Shown: positions 25,997-34,200, counted from the stretch's first letter. The stretch is 64,000 nucleotides of DNA from Pseudomonas capeferrum (GCF_000731675.1 NZ_JMIT01000002.1:471456-535455), one strand, 5' to 3'. Translations and numbers: made by a program. The notes: generated by a model not told the origin, from the sequence alone.

Positions 25997-26221
25997 ATGC
26001 AAACTCATCCGCACATTCAGGCTGCCATTGGCACCCTCTCCCAGGCCTTCTCGCCGTTGAAGTGCCTTATCGTTGCCCCTCGCAAGGGCAGCTTCAGCTT
26101 TACCCTGGTGGACGAACACGGCGTCGCCTGCCACACCGAACGCCTGTACGCCGATCAGTACAGCCGCAAGGAACCCCTGCAGGCGGTAATCGCCCGGACG
26201 CGTCAGTCGCTCACTGCGTGA
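25997..26221 (+). CDS. Conserved-looking small protein (74 aa), unknown
   Basis: MQTHPHIQAAIGTLSQAFSP opens a soluble, mixed alpha/beta protein of 74 residues (later LIVAPRKGSFSFTLVDEHGV and RKEPLQAVIARTRQSL). The coding part has the normal high-GC3 codon use of the genome, in contrast to the DNA just upstream, which supports a real gene starting at this ATG rather than at the earlier in-frame starts. AGGA lies 12 bases upstream. I recognise no domain. The alternating hydrophobic pattern SFSFTLVDEHGVACHTERLY suggests two beta strands. It is followed by 249 bp with only a small AGCGGT/ACCGCT hairpin. Confidence 0.6.
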   Translation: MQTHPHIQAAIGTLSQAFSPLKCLIVAPRKGSFSFTLVDEHGVACHTERLYADQYSRKEPLQAVIARTRQSLTA

Positions 26222-26470
26222 GCGGCGAATACCTCGGTATTCAAGCGCTGAATCGCTGTTTCGACACCCTGCCCGATCGTTCTTGGCGTAATTGCCGCAC
26301 GGCATATAGCCAAGGACGTCAGGCAGCAATCGATTTAAAAACAGCTCTTTACACCACGATTATCACACTACACTTCAACTCGAGCGGTGCTAACCGCTTC
26401 CGGCGGGCCTGATCATTCACCAGCTGCCAAGCTCCAGCGCCCGTCCGGCCCTTACTTGCTCGAGGGCATT

Positions 26471-26953
26471 ATGGGTATCGCTGCGAATGAATTGTGTCTG
26501 TATGTGATCCGGCCAACCTTGGTCTACCTGAACCGTCACTGCCCTAGCGCCGAAGCGTTGTTGCTGGGCATTGCCGCCAGCCAGTCGGCACTCGGCTCAG
26601 CCTTGCACGACCGACGTGGCCATGGCCTCTACCGCATCGGCGAAACCCGCCACCAGGCGCTCTGGGACGAGTATCTCGCCCGCGATCCGGAACTCGCCAG
26701 CCTGGTCCGTGGCCTGGCCAGCCAACACGCCTTTCTCGGCGGCCCCCACCTGGAACTCACGGTAAACCTGCGCTACTCCACCGCCATTGCCTGGATGCTT
26801 GTCGAAGCCCAAGCCACGGCGCTGCCGGCGGCTGACGACCTGCTGGGCCTGGCGCGTATCTGGCGGCAGGTTTTCCACCCCCAGGGTCGCCTGCGCGACT
26901 TCACTCAAGCCTGGCACACCTGCATAGATCAGAGATTGCCTCAGGCATCTTAG
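26471..26953 (+). CDS. Hypothetical protein resembling a small phage protein family (160 aa)
   Basis: MGIAANELCLYVIRPTLVYL begins a 160-residue soluble protein. The pattern VIRPTLVYLNRHCPSAEALL, then LLLGIAASQSAL, GHGLYRIGETRHQALWDEYL resembles a family of phage and prophage proteins that usually reads LLLGTAxxES ... LGxYQMExxTHxDIW; I infer distant homology from that pattern only. In those proteins the Glu of xxES could be catalytic (lysozyme-like); here it is Gln-Ser (AASQSAL), so enzymatic activity is doubtful. The start ATG was chosen because the homology-like region begins there. No other phage genes are present, so it is probably a domesticated or remnant gene. Confidence 0.5.
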   Translation: MGIAANELCLYVIRPTLVYLNRHCPSAEALLLGIAASQSALGSALHDRRGHGLYRIGETRHQALWDEYLARDPELASLVRGLASQHAFLGGPHLELTVNLRYSTAIAWMLVEAQATALPAADDLLGLARIWRQVFHPQGRLRDFTQAWHTCIDQRLPQAS

Positions 26954-27099
26954 GAAACGCCCTACAGCATTACTGGAAAAAATGGAATTTTGGTCGGATT
27001 GTCCTACAAAACCGCTCTATCTCCTGTGATTGAGGCTATAGCGCGGCGCGCGATTTGTTGGTAGCTTTTCGCCCCGGAGATCCCAAGGAGTTTCTAATA

Positions 27100-28365
27100 A
27101 TGAAAAAAGTAATGCTCAAAACCTCCCTCGGCGTAGCCGTTGCGCTTGCTTCCAGCCAACTGCTCGCCAGCGGCTTTGCCCTGAACGAACAGAGCATCAG
27201 CAGCATGGGGACAGGTTTCGCGGGACGTTCTTCTTCTGCCGATGATGCCAGCACCGTGTTTGGCAACCCGGCCGGCATGTCCCGCCTCAAACGCGAACAG
27301 ATCACCGTGGGCGGCGCCGCCGTCATCGCCAAGTCCGATATCTCGGGCCGTGGCAGTAACCTCGGGGGGGAAACCGACGGTGACATGGTGCCGCTGGTCG
27401 GCGTACCGATGGGGTACTACGTCAAGCCGATCGATGATCACTGGAGCGTCGGTTTCGGCGTGTACGTGCCCTTCGGCCTGGTGACCGACTACGGCAGCGA
27501 CGATGCCGCCCGCTACTGGGGCAAAAAGAGCCACGTCGAGGTCGTGACCTTCCAGCCAACCATCAGCTACGCCTTCAACGACAAGGTCTCGATCGGTTTC
27601 GGCCCAACCATCAACCGCATCAAGGGTGAACTGGGTTCGAGCCTGATCAACCCGTTCACCCCTGGCCGCAACGATGGTGAAGTGAAGATCAAGGGCGACG
27701 ACACCGCCGTGGGTTACAACATCGGTATCCTGGTCCAGGCCACCGACAGCACCCGCATCGGCCTGACCTACCACTCGATGGTCGACTACAAGCTCGAAGG
27801 CAAGACCCGCGTCAGCACCCCGCTGATCGGGCCGTTCAACGGTAACAAGTTCGACGCCACCCTGAAGATCAAGACGCCAGAGTCCGTCGACCTTTCGGTC
27901 ACCCACGAACTCGACGACCAGTGGACCCTGTACGCAGGCAGCACCTGGACCCGCTGGAGCCGCCTGAAAGACATCACCGTGCAAAACGATGTGCCAGCGC
28001 CGCTGGCCGGTTCCGCGTTCCAGACCATCACCGAAGAGCAGAACTGGCACGACACCTGGGCACACGCCATCGGCGCGTCCTACAAGGTCAACAAGGAGTG
28101 GGTGCTGCGTACCGGCTTCACCGTCGACCAGTCGCCAACCAACAACCACGACCGTTCACCGCGCATCCCGACTGGCGATCGCAAGGTGTTCAGCCTGGGT
28201 GCGGGTTGGAGCCCGAACGAAGACATGACCATCGACGTGGCCTACTCCTACCTGTGGGAGGAAGACACCAAGGTCAACCAGGTCAGCGCGACCAAAGGCA
28301 GCTACCAGGCCAAGTACGAGAACAGCGCTCACGGCGTCGGTGCCTCCCTTACCTACCGCTTCTGA
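27100..28365 (+). CDS. FadL/OmpP1-family outer-membrane transporter
   Basis: A 421-residue outer-membrane beta-barrel for long-chain fatty acids or other hydrophobic compounds. A signal peptide (MKKVMLKTSLGVAVALASSQ, cleavage near LLA-SG) is followed by the FadL N-terminal hatch pattern GFALNEQSISSMGTGFAGRS and NPAGMSRL. Barrel strands continue to the C-terminal GVGASLTYRF with the terminal Phe required for outer-membrane assembly. AAGGAG is nine bases upstream of the ATG. An intrinsic terminator follows directly, so it is monocistronic. Whether it serves fatty acids or aromatic hydrocarbons (TodX/TbuX type) cannot be told; the context gives no catabolic genes. Confidence 0.92.
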   Translation: MKKVMLKTSLGVAVALASSQLLASGFALNEQSISSMGTGFAGRSSSADDASTVFGNPAGMSRLKREQITVGGAAVIAKSDISGRGSNLGGETDGDMVPLVGVPMGYYVKPIDDHWSVGFGVYVPFGLVTDYGSDDAARYWGKKSHVEVVTFQPTISYAFNDKVSIGFGPTINRIKGELGSSLINPFTPGRNDGEVKIKGDDTAVGYNIGILVQATDSTRIGLTYHSMVDYKLEGKTRVSTPLIGPFNGNKFDATLKIKTPESVDLSVTHELDDQWTLYAGSTWTRWSRLKDITVQNDVPAPLAGSAFQTITEEQNWHDTWAHAIGASYKVNKEWVLRTGFTVDQSPTNNHDRSPRIPTGDRKVFSLGAGWSPNEDMTIDVAYSYLWEEDTKVNQVSATKGSYQAKYENSAHGVGASLTYRF

Positions 28366-28383
28366 GTCATCCCGCGCATGGAG

Positions 28384-28407
28384 AAACCGCCCTTGTGGCG
28401 GTTTTTT
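28384..28407 (+). terminator. Intrinsic terminator of the FadL gene
   Basis: AAACCGCC pairs with GGCGGTTT around loop CTTGT, followed by a further T-run. It begins 18 bases after the FadL stop and reaches the stop of the convergent LysR gene; the A-rich other side makes it partly bidirectional. Confidence 0.88.
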
Positions 28408-29336
28408 CATGCCTGGACCTGCCAGCTGTCACCCAGGCATTCGCGCAGGTAGTCCGTGAAGGCACGTACCTTGGCGGTCATGGCGAAACGATCAGCCAGG
28501 CACAGGTAGATATCCATCGGCTCGGTCTGGGCATAGGCCTGGCCGCTGTCGCTGTATTCGAACAAAGGCACCAGTTCGCCCGTGGCCAGGTAAGGCTGAA
28601 CGATGAAGGCTGCCAGCCGGGTGATCCCGCCGTCGTGAAGCGCCATCTGGGTCAGGGCATCGATATCGTCGCTGATCAGCACGGTGCCAAACTCCGCCTC
28701 GAAACGCATGCCGTCGCGCATGAAGCCCCACCGCAGGAAGCGGCCATCCACCGGGTAACGGAACACCAGGCAGCGGTGCTCGCGCAGGGCTTCGGGCGTG
28801 GCAGGTACCCCGGCGCTGGCCAAGTAACCGGGCGAGGCGCAGCAAATGAAGGGGATACGCGCGATGTGCCTGGCCAGCAGTTGGTCTTCCAATTGCGGGG
28901 CGATGCGCAGGCTGACATCCACATCTTCGCGCGCATGGTTGACCCGCCGATCAGTCGTTACCAACTCTATCGAAAGCTGCGGATAACGGGCGCTGAATGC
29001 CGGGATCAACGGCGCCAGCACATGGCGACCGAAGGCCGAGGTCGACGCAATGCACAGCCGGCCCTGGGGCTCACTGTCGGGCGTGGTGACGGCCAGCTCG
29101 GCCTGGGCCAGATCACGCTCTACCTGCCTGACCCGCTCGTAATAGAGCGTACCCGCCGGCGTCAGCGCCATGCTGCGCGTGGTACGGCTGAGCAAGCGTA
29201 CCTGCAGATGCGCTTCAAGCCGTGCCAGGTTCTGGCTCACTGCCGCCGGGCTTAGCCCCAGGTTGCGTGCACCTGCAGCGATGCTACCGGCTTCGACCAC
29301 CTTGATGAAGCTGCGAATGGCATTAAGCAGGTCCAT
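28407..29336 (-). CDS. LysR-family transcriptional regulator (CrgA/DhcR-like group)
   Basis: A 309-residue LTTR. The helix-turn-helix is residues 1-60 (MDLLNAIRSFIKVVEAGSIA, then LGLSPAAVSQNLARLEAHLQ), with the effector domain from about 90 (LCIASTSAFGRHVLAPLIPA). The sequence style (MDLLNAIRSFIKVVEAGSIA; SLRIAPQLEDQLLARHIARI) belongs to the large LTTR group that includes many local repressors of oxidoreductase or transporter genes. It diverges from the DUF2798 gene with a 115-bp shared intergenic region, so that gene is the likely target. No effector can be named. Confidence 0.9.
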   Translation of the reverse strand: MDLLNAIRSFIKVVEAGSIAAGARNLGLSPAAVSQNLARLEAHLQVRLLSRTTRSMALTPAGTLYYERVRQVERDLAQAELAVTTPDSEPQGRLCIASTSAFGRHVLAPLIPAFSARYPQLSIELVTTDRRVNHAREDVDVSLRIAPQLEDQLLARHIARIPFICCASPGYLASAGVPATPEALREHRCLVFRYPVDGRFLRWGFMRDGMRFEAEFGTVLISDDIDALTQMALHDGGITRLAAFIVQPYLATGELVPLFEYSDSGQAYAQTEPMDIYLCLADRFAMTAKVRAFTDYLRECLGDSWQVQA

Positions 29337-29451
29337 GTTGCGCCCTTTGGATTCGTAAGAATCTCTTTATAAAGAACTCAACCACGGTGGTCTACAAGCC
29401 CTGCAGAGGTGATTGCTAACCTGCGCCCTCACTTACTGTTCTGGAGTTCGC

Positions 29452-29712
29452 ATGAACGACCTGTCCCCGACACGCAGCCGGCGCAAACTGCGCCCCAGCG
29501 CCACACCCTACGTTTTCGCGTTCTACATGTCATCGATCATGGCGCTGTTGATGTGCTTTGTGATCACGGCCGCCAATGCTGGGGTGAATCCGCAGTACCT
29601 GGGCAATGTGCTGAAGGCTTACCAACTGGCCATGCCGGTGGCGTTTGTCTGCGTGTTGATGGTCAGGCCGCTGGTGGTGCGGCTGGTGGCGATCACTGTT
29701 CACCCTCATTGA
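29452..29712 (+). CDS. DUF2798 small membrane protein
   Basis: An 86-residue protein with two predicted transmembrane helices: YVFAFYMSSIMALLMCFVIT and LAMPVAFVCVLMVRPLVVRL. This matches the DUF2798 layout of a basic N-terminus (SRRKLRPSATP), two helices and a short tail. The start ATG follows GGAG by six bases. It is divergent from the adjacent LysR gene and convergent with the peroxidase gene, so it is likely the LysR target and monocistronic. Function unknown for the family. Confidence 0.8.
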   Translation: MNDLSPTRSRRKLRPSATPYVFAFYMSSIMALLMCFVITAANAGVNPQYLGNVLKAYQLAMPVAFVCVLMVRPLVVRLVAITVHPH

Positions 29713-29727
29713 ATCGAAGGAAAAGCA

Positions 29728-30279
29728 CTACGGCTGCGATGCGATGGCCTTCTCGATCGCAGCCCTGAAGGCGGGGTCATCCGGCTTGGTCAGGCTGGAA
29801 AAATTGCCGATCACCTTGCCCTTGCGGTCCACCACATACTTGTAGAAGTTCCACTTCGGCGCACTGCTCTGGTTTGCCAGCTCGCTGAACAGCGGTATCG
29901 CATCCTTGCCGCGTACCGCCTGGGCCTTGGTCATGGTGAAGGTCACGCCATAATTGGCGTAGCAGACGTTGGCAATTTTTTCGCTATCGGGGTCTTCCTG
30001 CTTGAAGTCATTGGAGGGTACACCGAGCATCTCCAGCCCCTGCTCGTGGTACGCCTTGTACGTTGCCTCCAACCCCTCGAACTGCGGCGCGAACCCGCAA
30101 TAGCTGGCCGTATTGACCACCACCAGCGGCTTGCCGGCAAAGCGCTGACACAGGTCGACCTGCCCCTTGCCACGCAACTCCGGCAGGCTGCCCTGCAACA
30201 AGGCGGGGCAATCCGCAGCCCAGCTCGACGTGGCGGCAAGCAGGCCCAGCACAGGCACCATCAACCAATGTGCACGCAT
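29728..30279 (-). CDS. Exported glutathione peroxidase-family thiol peroxidase (Cys type)
   Basis: A 183-residue protein with a signal peptide ([20 protein letters not shown], cleavage near SWA-AD), which would place it in the periplasm. The thioredoxin-fold GPx domain has the peroxidatic motif [20 protein letters not shown], with Cys in place of selenocysteine, the second motif [18 protein letters not shown] and the conserved Trp-Asn pair in [17 protein letters not shown]. It should reduce peroxides with thioredoxin-like or other thiol donors. GGAG stands 8-9 bases upstream of the ATG at 30279; an in-frame ATG six codons earlier is possible. Family usually cytosolic, so the export signal is a notable variant. 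Confidence 0.9.
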   Translation of the reverse strand: MRAHWLMVPVLGLLAATSSWAADCPALLQGSLPELRGKGQVDLCQRFAGKPLVVVNTASYCGFAPQFEGLEATYKAYHEQGLEMLGVPSNDFKQEDPDSEKIANVCYANYGVTFTMTKAQAVRGKDAIPLFSELANQSSAPKWNFYKYVVDRKGKVIGNFSSLTKPDDPAFRAAIEKAIASQP

Positions 30280-30325
30280 CGTTCGTTTCTCCGGCAAGAC
30301 AATCCATGAACTTGCAGGGTAGCGC

Positions 30326-30448
30326 TTAACAAACGCTCATGCCCAGTTGCATCAACGCCAACCCACCCTTGTGCCAGCCCCACCCTACCAGCGCCAGCAG
30401 AGCGACAGCGGCAGCGGCCAGCAGCCCCTGGGCCAGGTAGCGGTTCAT
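30326..30448 (-). CDS. 40-residue single-pass membrane peptide coupled to the MFS gene
   Basis: Encodes [20 protein letters not shown] followed by [20 protein letters not shown]. There is one transmembrane helix (about residues 5-23) with a positively charged N-terminus and a second amphipathic stretch. Its ATG overlaps the TGA of the upstream MFS gene (ATGA), the same coupling used by genuine gene pairs in this window. Such short membrane peptides often modulate a partner transporter, but that is inference here. No family recognised. Confidence 0.6.
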   Translation of the reverse strand: MNRYLAQGLLAAAAVALLALVGWGWHKGGLALMQLGMSVC

Positions 30449-31647
30449 GCGGCCTGGGCCTGCAGGCGGGCGACCGGGCGCTCACGTACTGGCCAGCTGA
30501 GCGCCGCAGCCAGCAGGCTGAGCAGTACCGAAATCTGCCAGACCAGGTCGTAGTTGCCCGTGCGGTCATACACCACCCCGCCCAGCCAGCCACCCAGGAA
30601 GGCGCCCAACTGGTGGAACAGGAACACGATACCGCCCAGCATCGACAGGTTGCGCACGCCGAACAACGTCGCCACCGTGCCATTGGTCAGCGGTACGGTA
30701 GACAACCAGAGCAAGCCCATGGCGATGCCGAACAGGTAGGCACTGACCTGGGTCACGGGCGCCCAGAGGAACAACACGATCACCACCGCGCGCAGCAGAT
30801 ACAACCCAGTGAGCAAGCGCGGCTTGGACATGCGCCCACCCAGCCAGCCGGCGGTGAAGGTGCCGACGATGTTGAACAAGCCAACCAGTGCCAGCACCGT
30901 TGTGCCCGTGGTGGCTGCCAGGTGCTGATCGACCAGGTAGGCCGGCAGGTGCACCCCGATGAACACCACCTGGAAGCCGCAAACGAAGAAACCCAGCGCC
31001 AGCAACCAGAACCCCGAATGCGAGCAGGCCTCACGCAAGGCCTGGCCCAGGGTCTGCTCAGCGCCATGGCTAGGCAACGGGCGGTCGCGCAACATGCCGA
31101 CCAGCGGCACGATCAATGCCACCAGCAGGCCCAACACCAGCAGCGCAGTGGACCAGCCCAGCCACTCAATCAGGCCAAGCGTGCCTGGCAACATGGCGAA
31201 CTGGCCGAATGAACCGGCAGCACTGGCAATCCCCATCGCCATGCTGCGTTTCTCGGCAGGCACGGCGCGCCCGACCACACCCAGGATGACCGAGAATGAG
31301 GTGCCGGAAAGGCCGATGCCGATCAGCAGCCCGGCACTCAACGACAACGACCAGGGCGAATCGGCCATGCCCATCAGGATCAACCCGACGGCGTACAGGA
31401 TGCCGCCGATGATCACCACCCGCGCCGCACCCAGGCGGTCGGCCAAGGCACCGGCGAACGGCTGCGCCAACCCCCACACCAGGTTCTGCAAGGCGATGGC
31501 GAAGGCGAACACCCCACGCCCCCAGCCAAAGTCGGCGCTCATCGGCCCCAGAAACAGGCCAAAACCGTGTCGCACACCCAAGGACAGCGCCAGAATCAGC
31601 GCTGCCCCCATCAGTACCCACCCGCTGGTTCGCCACACCGAAGTCAT
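30445..31647 (-). CDS. MFS transporter (12 TM), MarR-linked
   Basis: A 400-residue 12-TM major facilitator protein. Visible marks: RHGFGLFLGPMSADFGWGRG in TM1-2, motif A GALADRLGAARVVIIGG, and motif A-like GWLGGRMSKPRLLTG in the second half. The style (pairing with FGLFLGPMSADFGWGRGVFA) fits the MFS subgroup with oxalate/formate antiporter and sialate-type homologues; the substrate is unknown. GGAG is about nine bases from the ATG at 31647. It lies 62 bases downstream of a marR gene in the same direction, with a palindromic operator between, and is followed by the overlapping 40-residue gene. Confidence 0.9.
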   Translation of the reverse strand: MTSVWRTSGWVLMGAALILALSLGVRHGFGLFLGPMSADFGWGRGVFAFAIALQNLVWGLAQPFAGALADRLGAARVVIIGGILYAVGLILMGMADSPWSLSLSAGLLIGIGLSGTSFSVILGVVGRAVPAEKRSMAMGIASAAGSFGQFAMLPGTLGLIEWLGWSTALLVLGLLVALIVPLVGMLRDRPLPSHGAEQTLGQALREACSHSGFWLLALGFFVCGFQVVFIGVHLPAYLVDQHLAATTGTTVLALVGLFNIVGTFTAGWLGGRMSKPRLLTGLYLLRAVVIVLFLWAPVTQVSAYLFGIAMGLLWLSTVPLTNGTVATLFGVRNLSMLGGIVFLFHQLGAFLGGWLGGVVYDRTGNYDLVWQISVLLSLLAAALSWPVRERPVARLQAQAA

Positions 31648-31678
31648 TGTCGTTATCTCCAGCACATCGCAAGGTTTA

Positions 31679-31692
31679 CGGGTATATACCCG
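31679..31692. promoter_or_regulatory. Palindromic operator before the MFS gene
   Basis: CGGGTATATACCCG is a perfect 14-bp palindrome between marR and the MFS gene. A near copy lies in front of marR itself at 32120-32133. Paired copies at these two places indicate the binding site of the adjacent MarR repressor. Confidence 0.7.
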
Positions 31693-31709
31693 TTTATAGT
31701 CGTATCACT

Positions 31710-32114
31710 TCAGGCCAGCTGTTCCAGCAAACGTACCAACTCATCGCGCTGCCCAACACCCAGGCGCTGGACCAGCAGCTCCTGAGCCTGCTCCCAGGCC
31801 GGGTAAGCCGCCTGCAACAGCGCCTTGCCTGGCTCGGTCAGCAGCACCACACGGTTGCGCTGGTCGTCGCCGCCTGCCAAGGCCACCAGGCCATCGGCTT
31901 CCAGCACGCGCAGGTTGCGCCCCAAGGTGCTGCGCTCAAGGCCCATGGCCTCGGCCAAGCTGGTAATGCTGGGGCGGTCGAGGCGCTGCAAGTGGCGCAA
32001 CAGGGAAAACTGGGCGACATTGACGCCGAAGCCGGCAAGGGCCTCGTCATAATGCCGGCTCACCCCACGGGCGGCTCGACGTAAATGGGTGCAGATGCAT
32101 TCACTGGTCAACAT
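31710..32114 (-). CDS. MarR-family transcriptional regulator
   Basis: A 134-residue winged-helix repressor. The DNA-binding domain is clear: FSLLRHLQRLDRPSITSLAE, MGLERSTLGRNLRVLEADGL (recognition helix), then the wing VALAGGDDQRNRVVLLTEPG; N- and C-terminal helices form the dimer interface. It begins at the ATG at 32114, right beside an operator-like palindrome, which suggests autorepression. The MFS gene and a small membrane ORF follow in the same direction, so it probably senses a compound exported by that transporter. Confidence 0.92.
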   Translation of the reverse strand: MLTSECICTHLRRAARGVSRHYDEALAGFGVNVAQFSLLRHLQRLDRPSITSLAEAMGLERSTLGRNLRVLEADGLVALAGGDDQRNRVVLLTEPGKALLQAAYPAWEQAQELLVQRLGVGQRDELVRLLEQLA

Positions 32115-32119
32115 GGATA

Positions 32120-32133
32120 CGTGTATATACCCG
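32120..32133. promoter_or_regulatory. Operator-like palindrome before marR
   Basis: CGTGTATATACCCG differs at one base from the perfect palindrome at 31679-31692 and lies six bases upstream of the marR start codon, where a bound repressor would block its own expression. Confidence 0.65.
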
Positions 32134-32174
32134 CGTCATGAGTGTTGCAAGAAATTTCAACTATCAGCGAAAGG

Positions 32175-33356
32175 TCATTCAGGCTTCAGGCGTTTGCTGA
32201 TCGGCTCGAATTCCGCCGTAGCCTTGCGTGCCAGAGGGTCCCGCGCGCCCTGATCAATGGCTTGCCAGTAGCGCCACGGCACCTTGGCACTGCCCAGCTC
32301 GTAGTCCATGCCATCCCAACTGTCTTCACGGAAGCTGTAGAACGCCCAATGCAACTTGTTGCTATCCAGCACCGTGAGCACGTCTTCCAGGTAGCGCTGG
32401 CAGCCTGGCAACCGGCGCATGCAACCGAACTCCCCCACCACCAGGCGTGAGCGTGGCACGTGCATCGCTTCGCTCCAGGCCAGCGGTTGTTGCAGGTATT
32501 GCTGCACACGCTGGCCATCCCACTGCTGCGTCAGCCCGGCGAACGGTACAGGGCCGGGGTAGGCAAAGGGTTGCTTGCGCGTCATGTTCGGCGCACTGGT
32601 GGCGGAATAGGGTTCGTACATGTGTACGCTGTACAGCACCCGGCTGTCTGTCAGCGGCGCGGGCCAGTAACCAAAAGCATCGGCGGCGGCATACCAGCCT
32701 GCATCGACCATGATCGGTGTGTCTGGGTCCTGCTCACGGATGGCCGCCACCAATTGCTCATACAGCGCTGGCAAGTCGCGGGCGCTACCCTGCGCTTGTG
32801 CATACCAGCGCTTCATCTGCTCAGGGGCAGCATGTTCGGCCAGACCGCCCTGTTTTTCAGGCGCAGGTTCATTGATCAGGTTGTAGGCCGCGATGGCGGG
32901 ATGGTCCTTCAATTCACGCGCCAGGTCCCGCCAGAACGCAGCGGCCTGCGACCAGTAGCGTTTGTCTTGCCAGAGGCGGTCGTCGAACTGGCCCTGGTTG
33001 TTCTGCGACCAACGCATGCCAGGCAGGGAAAGGGGGGCAATGACGACCTTGAGCCCGGCCCGATGAGCACGGTCGAGCACAGCCCGCAGCTGCACCAGAT
33101 CGGTTGCGGCCAGGCCTTGATAGTCATCAGCGCTACCCAGCAGGAAGTCGCGCTGCGCCGGCTGCCACTTGTCATAAGACAGCCGAACCCAGGTAGCGCC
33201 ATAGGCACGCAAGGCATTGAAGTAGGCTTGGTCGGGAGCCAGCCGATTGAAACTGTTGCCGCCGTGGCGGGGCGTATTCCAGAAGCTGATCAGATCAGCA
33301 GCGGTGACGGGCAAGGCGAGAAAAGCAAACAGGCTGGCAAAGATCCAGTGGCGCAT
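32175..33356 (-). CDS. Exported glycoside hydrolase family 5 (cellulase-like) protein
   Basis: A 393-residue enzyme with a signal peptide (MRHWIFASLFAFLALPVTAA). The GH5 (beta/alpha)8-barrel signatures are seen: catalytic acid/base Glu in AAYNLINEPAP, a downstream Tyr-containing YSVHMYEPYS, and nucleophile Glu in LVVGEFGCMRR; the aromatic WAFYSFREDSWDGMDYELG fits the barrel's last strand. Substrate could be cellulose, mannan or another beta-glucan; GH5 is too broad to say. It is the last gene after cobS in the same direction with a 108-bp gap, which is probably only positional. It may take part in biofilm or polysaccharide turnover. Confidence 0.88.
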   Translation of the reverse strand: MRHWIFASLFAFLALPVTAADLISFWNTPRHGGNSFNRLAPDQAYFNALRAYGATWVRLSYDKWQPAQRDFLLGSADDYQGLAATDLVQLRAVLDRAHRAGLKVVIAPLSLPGMRWSQNNQGQFDDRLWQDKRYWSQAAAFWRDLARELKDHPAIAAYNLINEPAPEKQGGLAEHAAPEQMKRWYAQAQGSARDLPALYEQLVAAIREQDPDTPIMVDAGWYAAADAFGYWPAPLTDSRVLYSVHMYEPYSATSAPNMTRKQPFAYPGPVPFAGLTQQWDGQRVQQYLQQPLAWSEAMHVPRSRLVVGEFGCMRRLPGCQRYLEDVLTVLDSNKLHWAFYSFREDSWDGMDYELGSAKVPWRYWQAIDQGARDPLARKATAEFEPISKRLKPE

Positions 33357-33464
33357 AAGGGGCCTCCCTGGCCGCGTGAATGGGAGGCCGATGATAAGCC
33401 CAAGTCCATGATGGGCGTGGCTGCGGTTACGTTGCTGGAAGTTTCTTCGCCCTGCTGCAGTCGC

Positions 33465-34199
33465 TCAGAGAGCGAGTGCCAGCCCCACCACCACGGTCAG
33501 CTCCAGCAACTCCAGCATCGCCCCGGCGGTATCGCCGGTCGTGCCACCCAGACGCCGGCACATGACGTGCCGCAGCCAGGCGAACACGCCCAGCACCGCC
33601 ACCAGTACCCAGATCACGGGCCAACCACCAACGGCAAGGCACAAGACGGCGCTACCCAACAAGACCCACCCGGCAGCAGCACGTCGCAAATGCTCGGCCA
33701 GCGCCTGCCCCAACCCCCCGGGCCTTACGTAAGGCGTGCAGAGGAACAAGCCAAGCATCGCCGCCCGGCCAACCACCGGCGCCAGGATCAGGTCCACCCC
33801 CACCCCATGCTCGACCAATGCCCACAAGGCGCAGAATTTCAACAGCAGCACCAGCACCAGGGTCACCACGGCAATCGGTCCGCTGCGGGGGTCCTTCATG
33901 ATCTGCAGCGTGCGTTCACGGTCACCGAAACCACCGAGCCAAGCATCGGCGCTGTCGGCCAAGCCGTCCAGGTGCAGTGCGCCACTGAGCAACACCCAGA
34001 GCGTCAGCAGCAGCGCTGCCTGCAGGGCCGTGGGCGCGCCGTGCAGAAGATCGCTGGCCAGCCACAGCAGCAGGCCGAACAGCAACCCTACCAGGGGGTA
34101 GCACAACAGCGAGCGGCCCACCTGGCGTGGCTCGGGCATACCGGGCAAGCGCACCGGCAGGCTGCTGAGGAACTGCAAGGCAATCCAGAACGCCAGCAT
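33465..34199 (-). CDS. cobS: Adenosylcobinamide-GDP ribazoletransferase (cobalamin synthase)
   Basis: A 244-residue polytopic membrane enzyme joining adenosylcobinamide-GDP to alpha-ribazole (or its 5'-phosphate), the last assembly step of adenosylcobalamin. Family motifs: MLAFWIALQFLSSLPVRLPG at the N-terminus, the acidic LHLDGLADSADAWLGG and the basic RTLQIMKDPRSGPIAVVTL (D-rich metal site plus K-D-P-R-S-G). The start ATG lies one base after the cobC stop. The motif order and about six hydrophobic helices fit CobS/CobV. It ends the tightly packed cob series. Confidence 0.95.
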   Translation of the reverse strand: MLAFWIALQFLSSLPVRLPGMPEPRQVGRSLLCYPLVGLLFGLLLWLASDLLHGAPTALQAALLLTLWVLLSGALHLDGLADSADAWLGGFGDRERTLQIMKDPRSGPIAVVTLVLVLLLKFCALWALVEHGVGVDLILAPVVGRAAMLGLFLCTPYVRPGGLGQALAEHLRRAAAGWVLLGSAVLCLAVGGWPVIWVLVAVLGVFAWLRHVMCRRLGGTTGDTAGAMLELLELTVVVGLALAL

Positions 34200-34200
34200 G

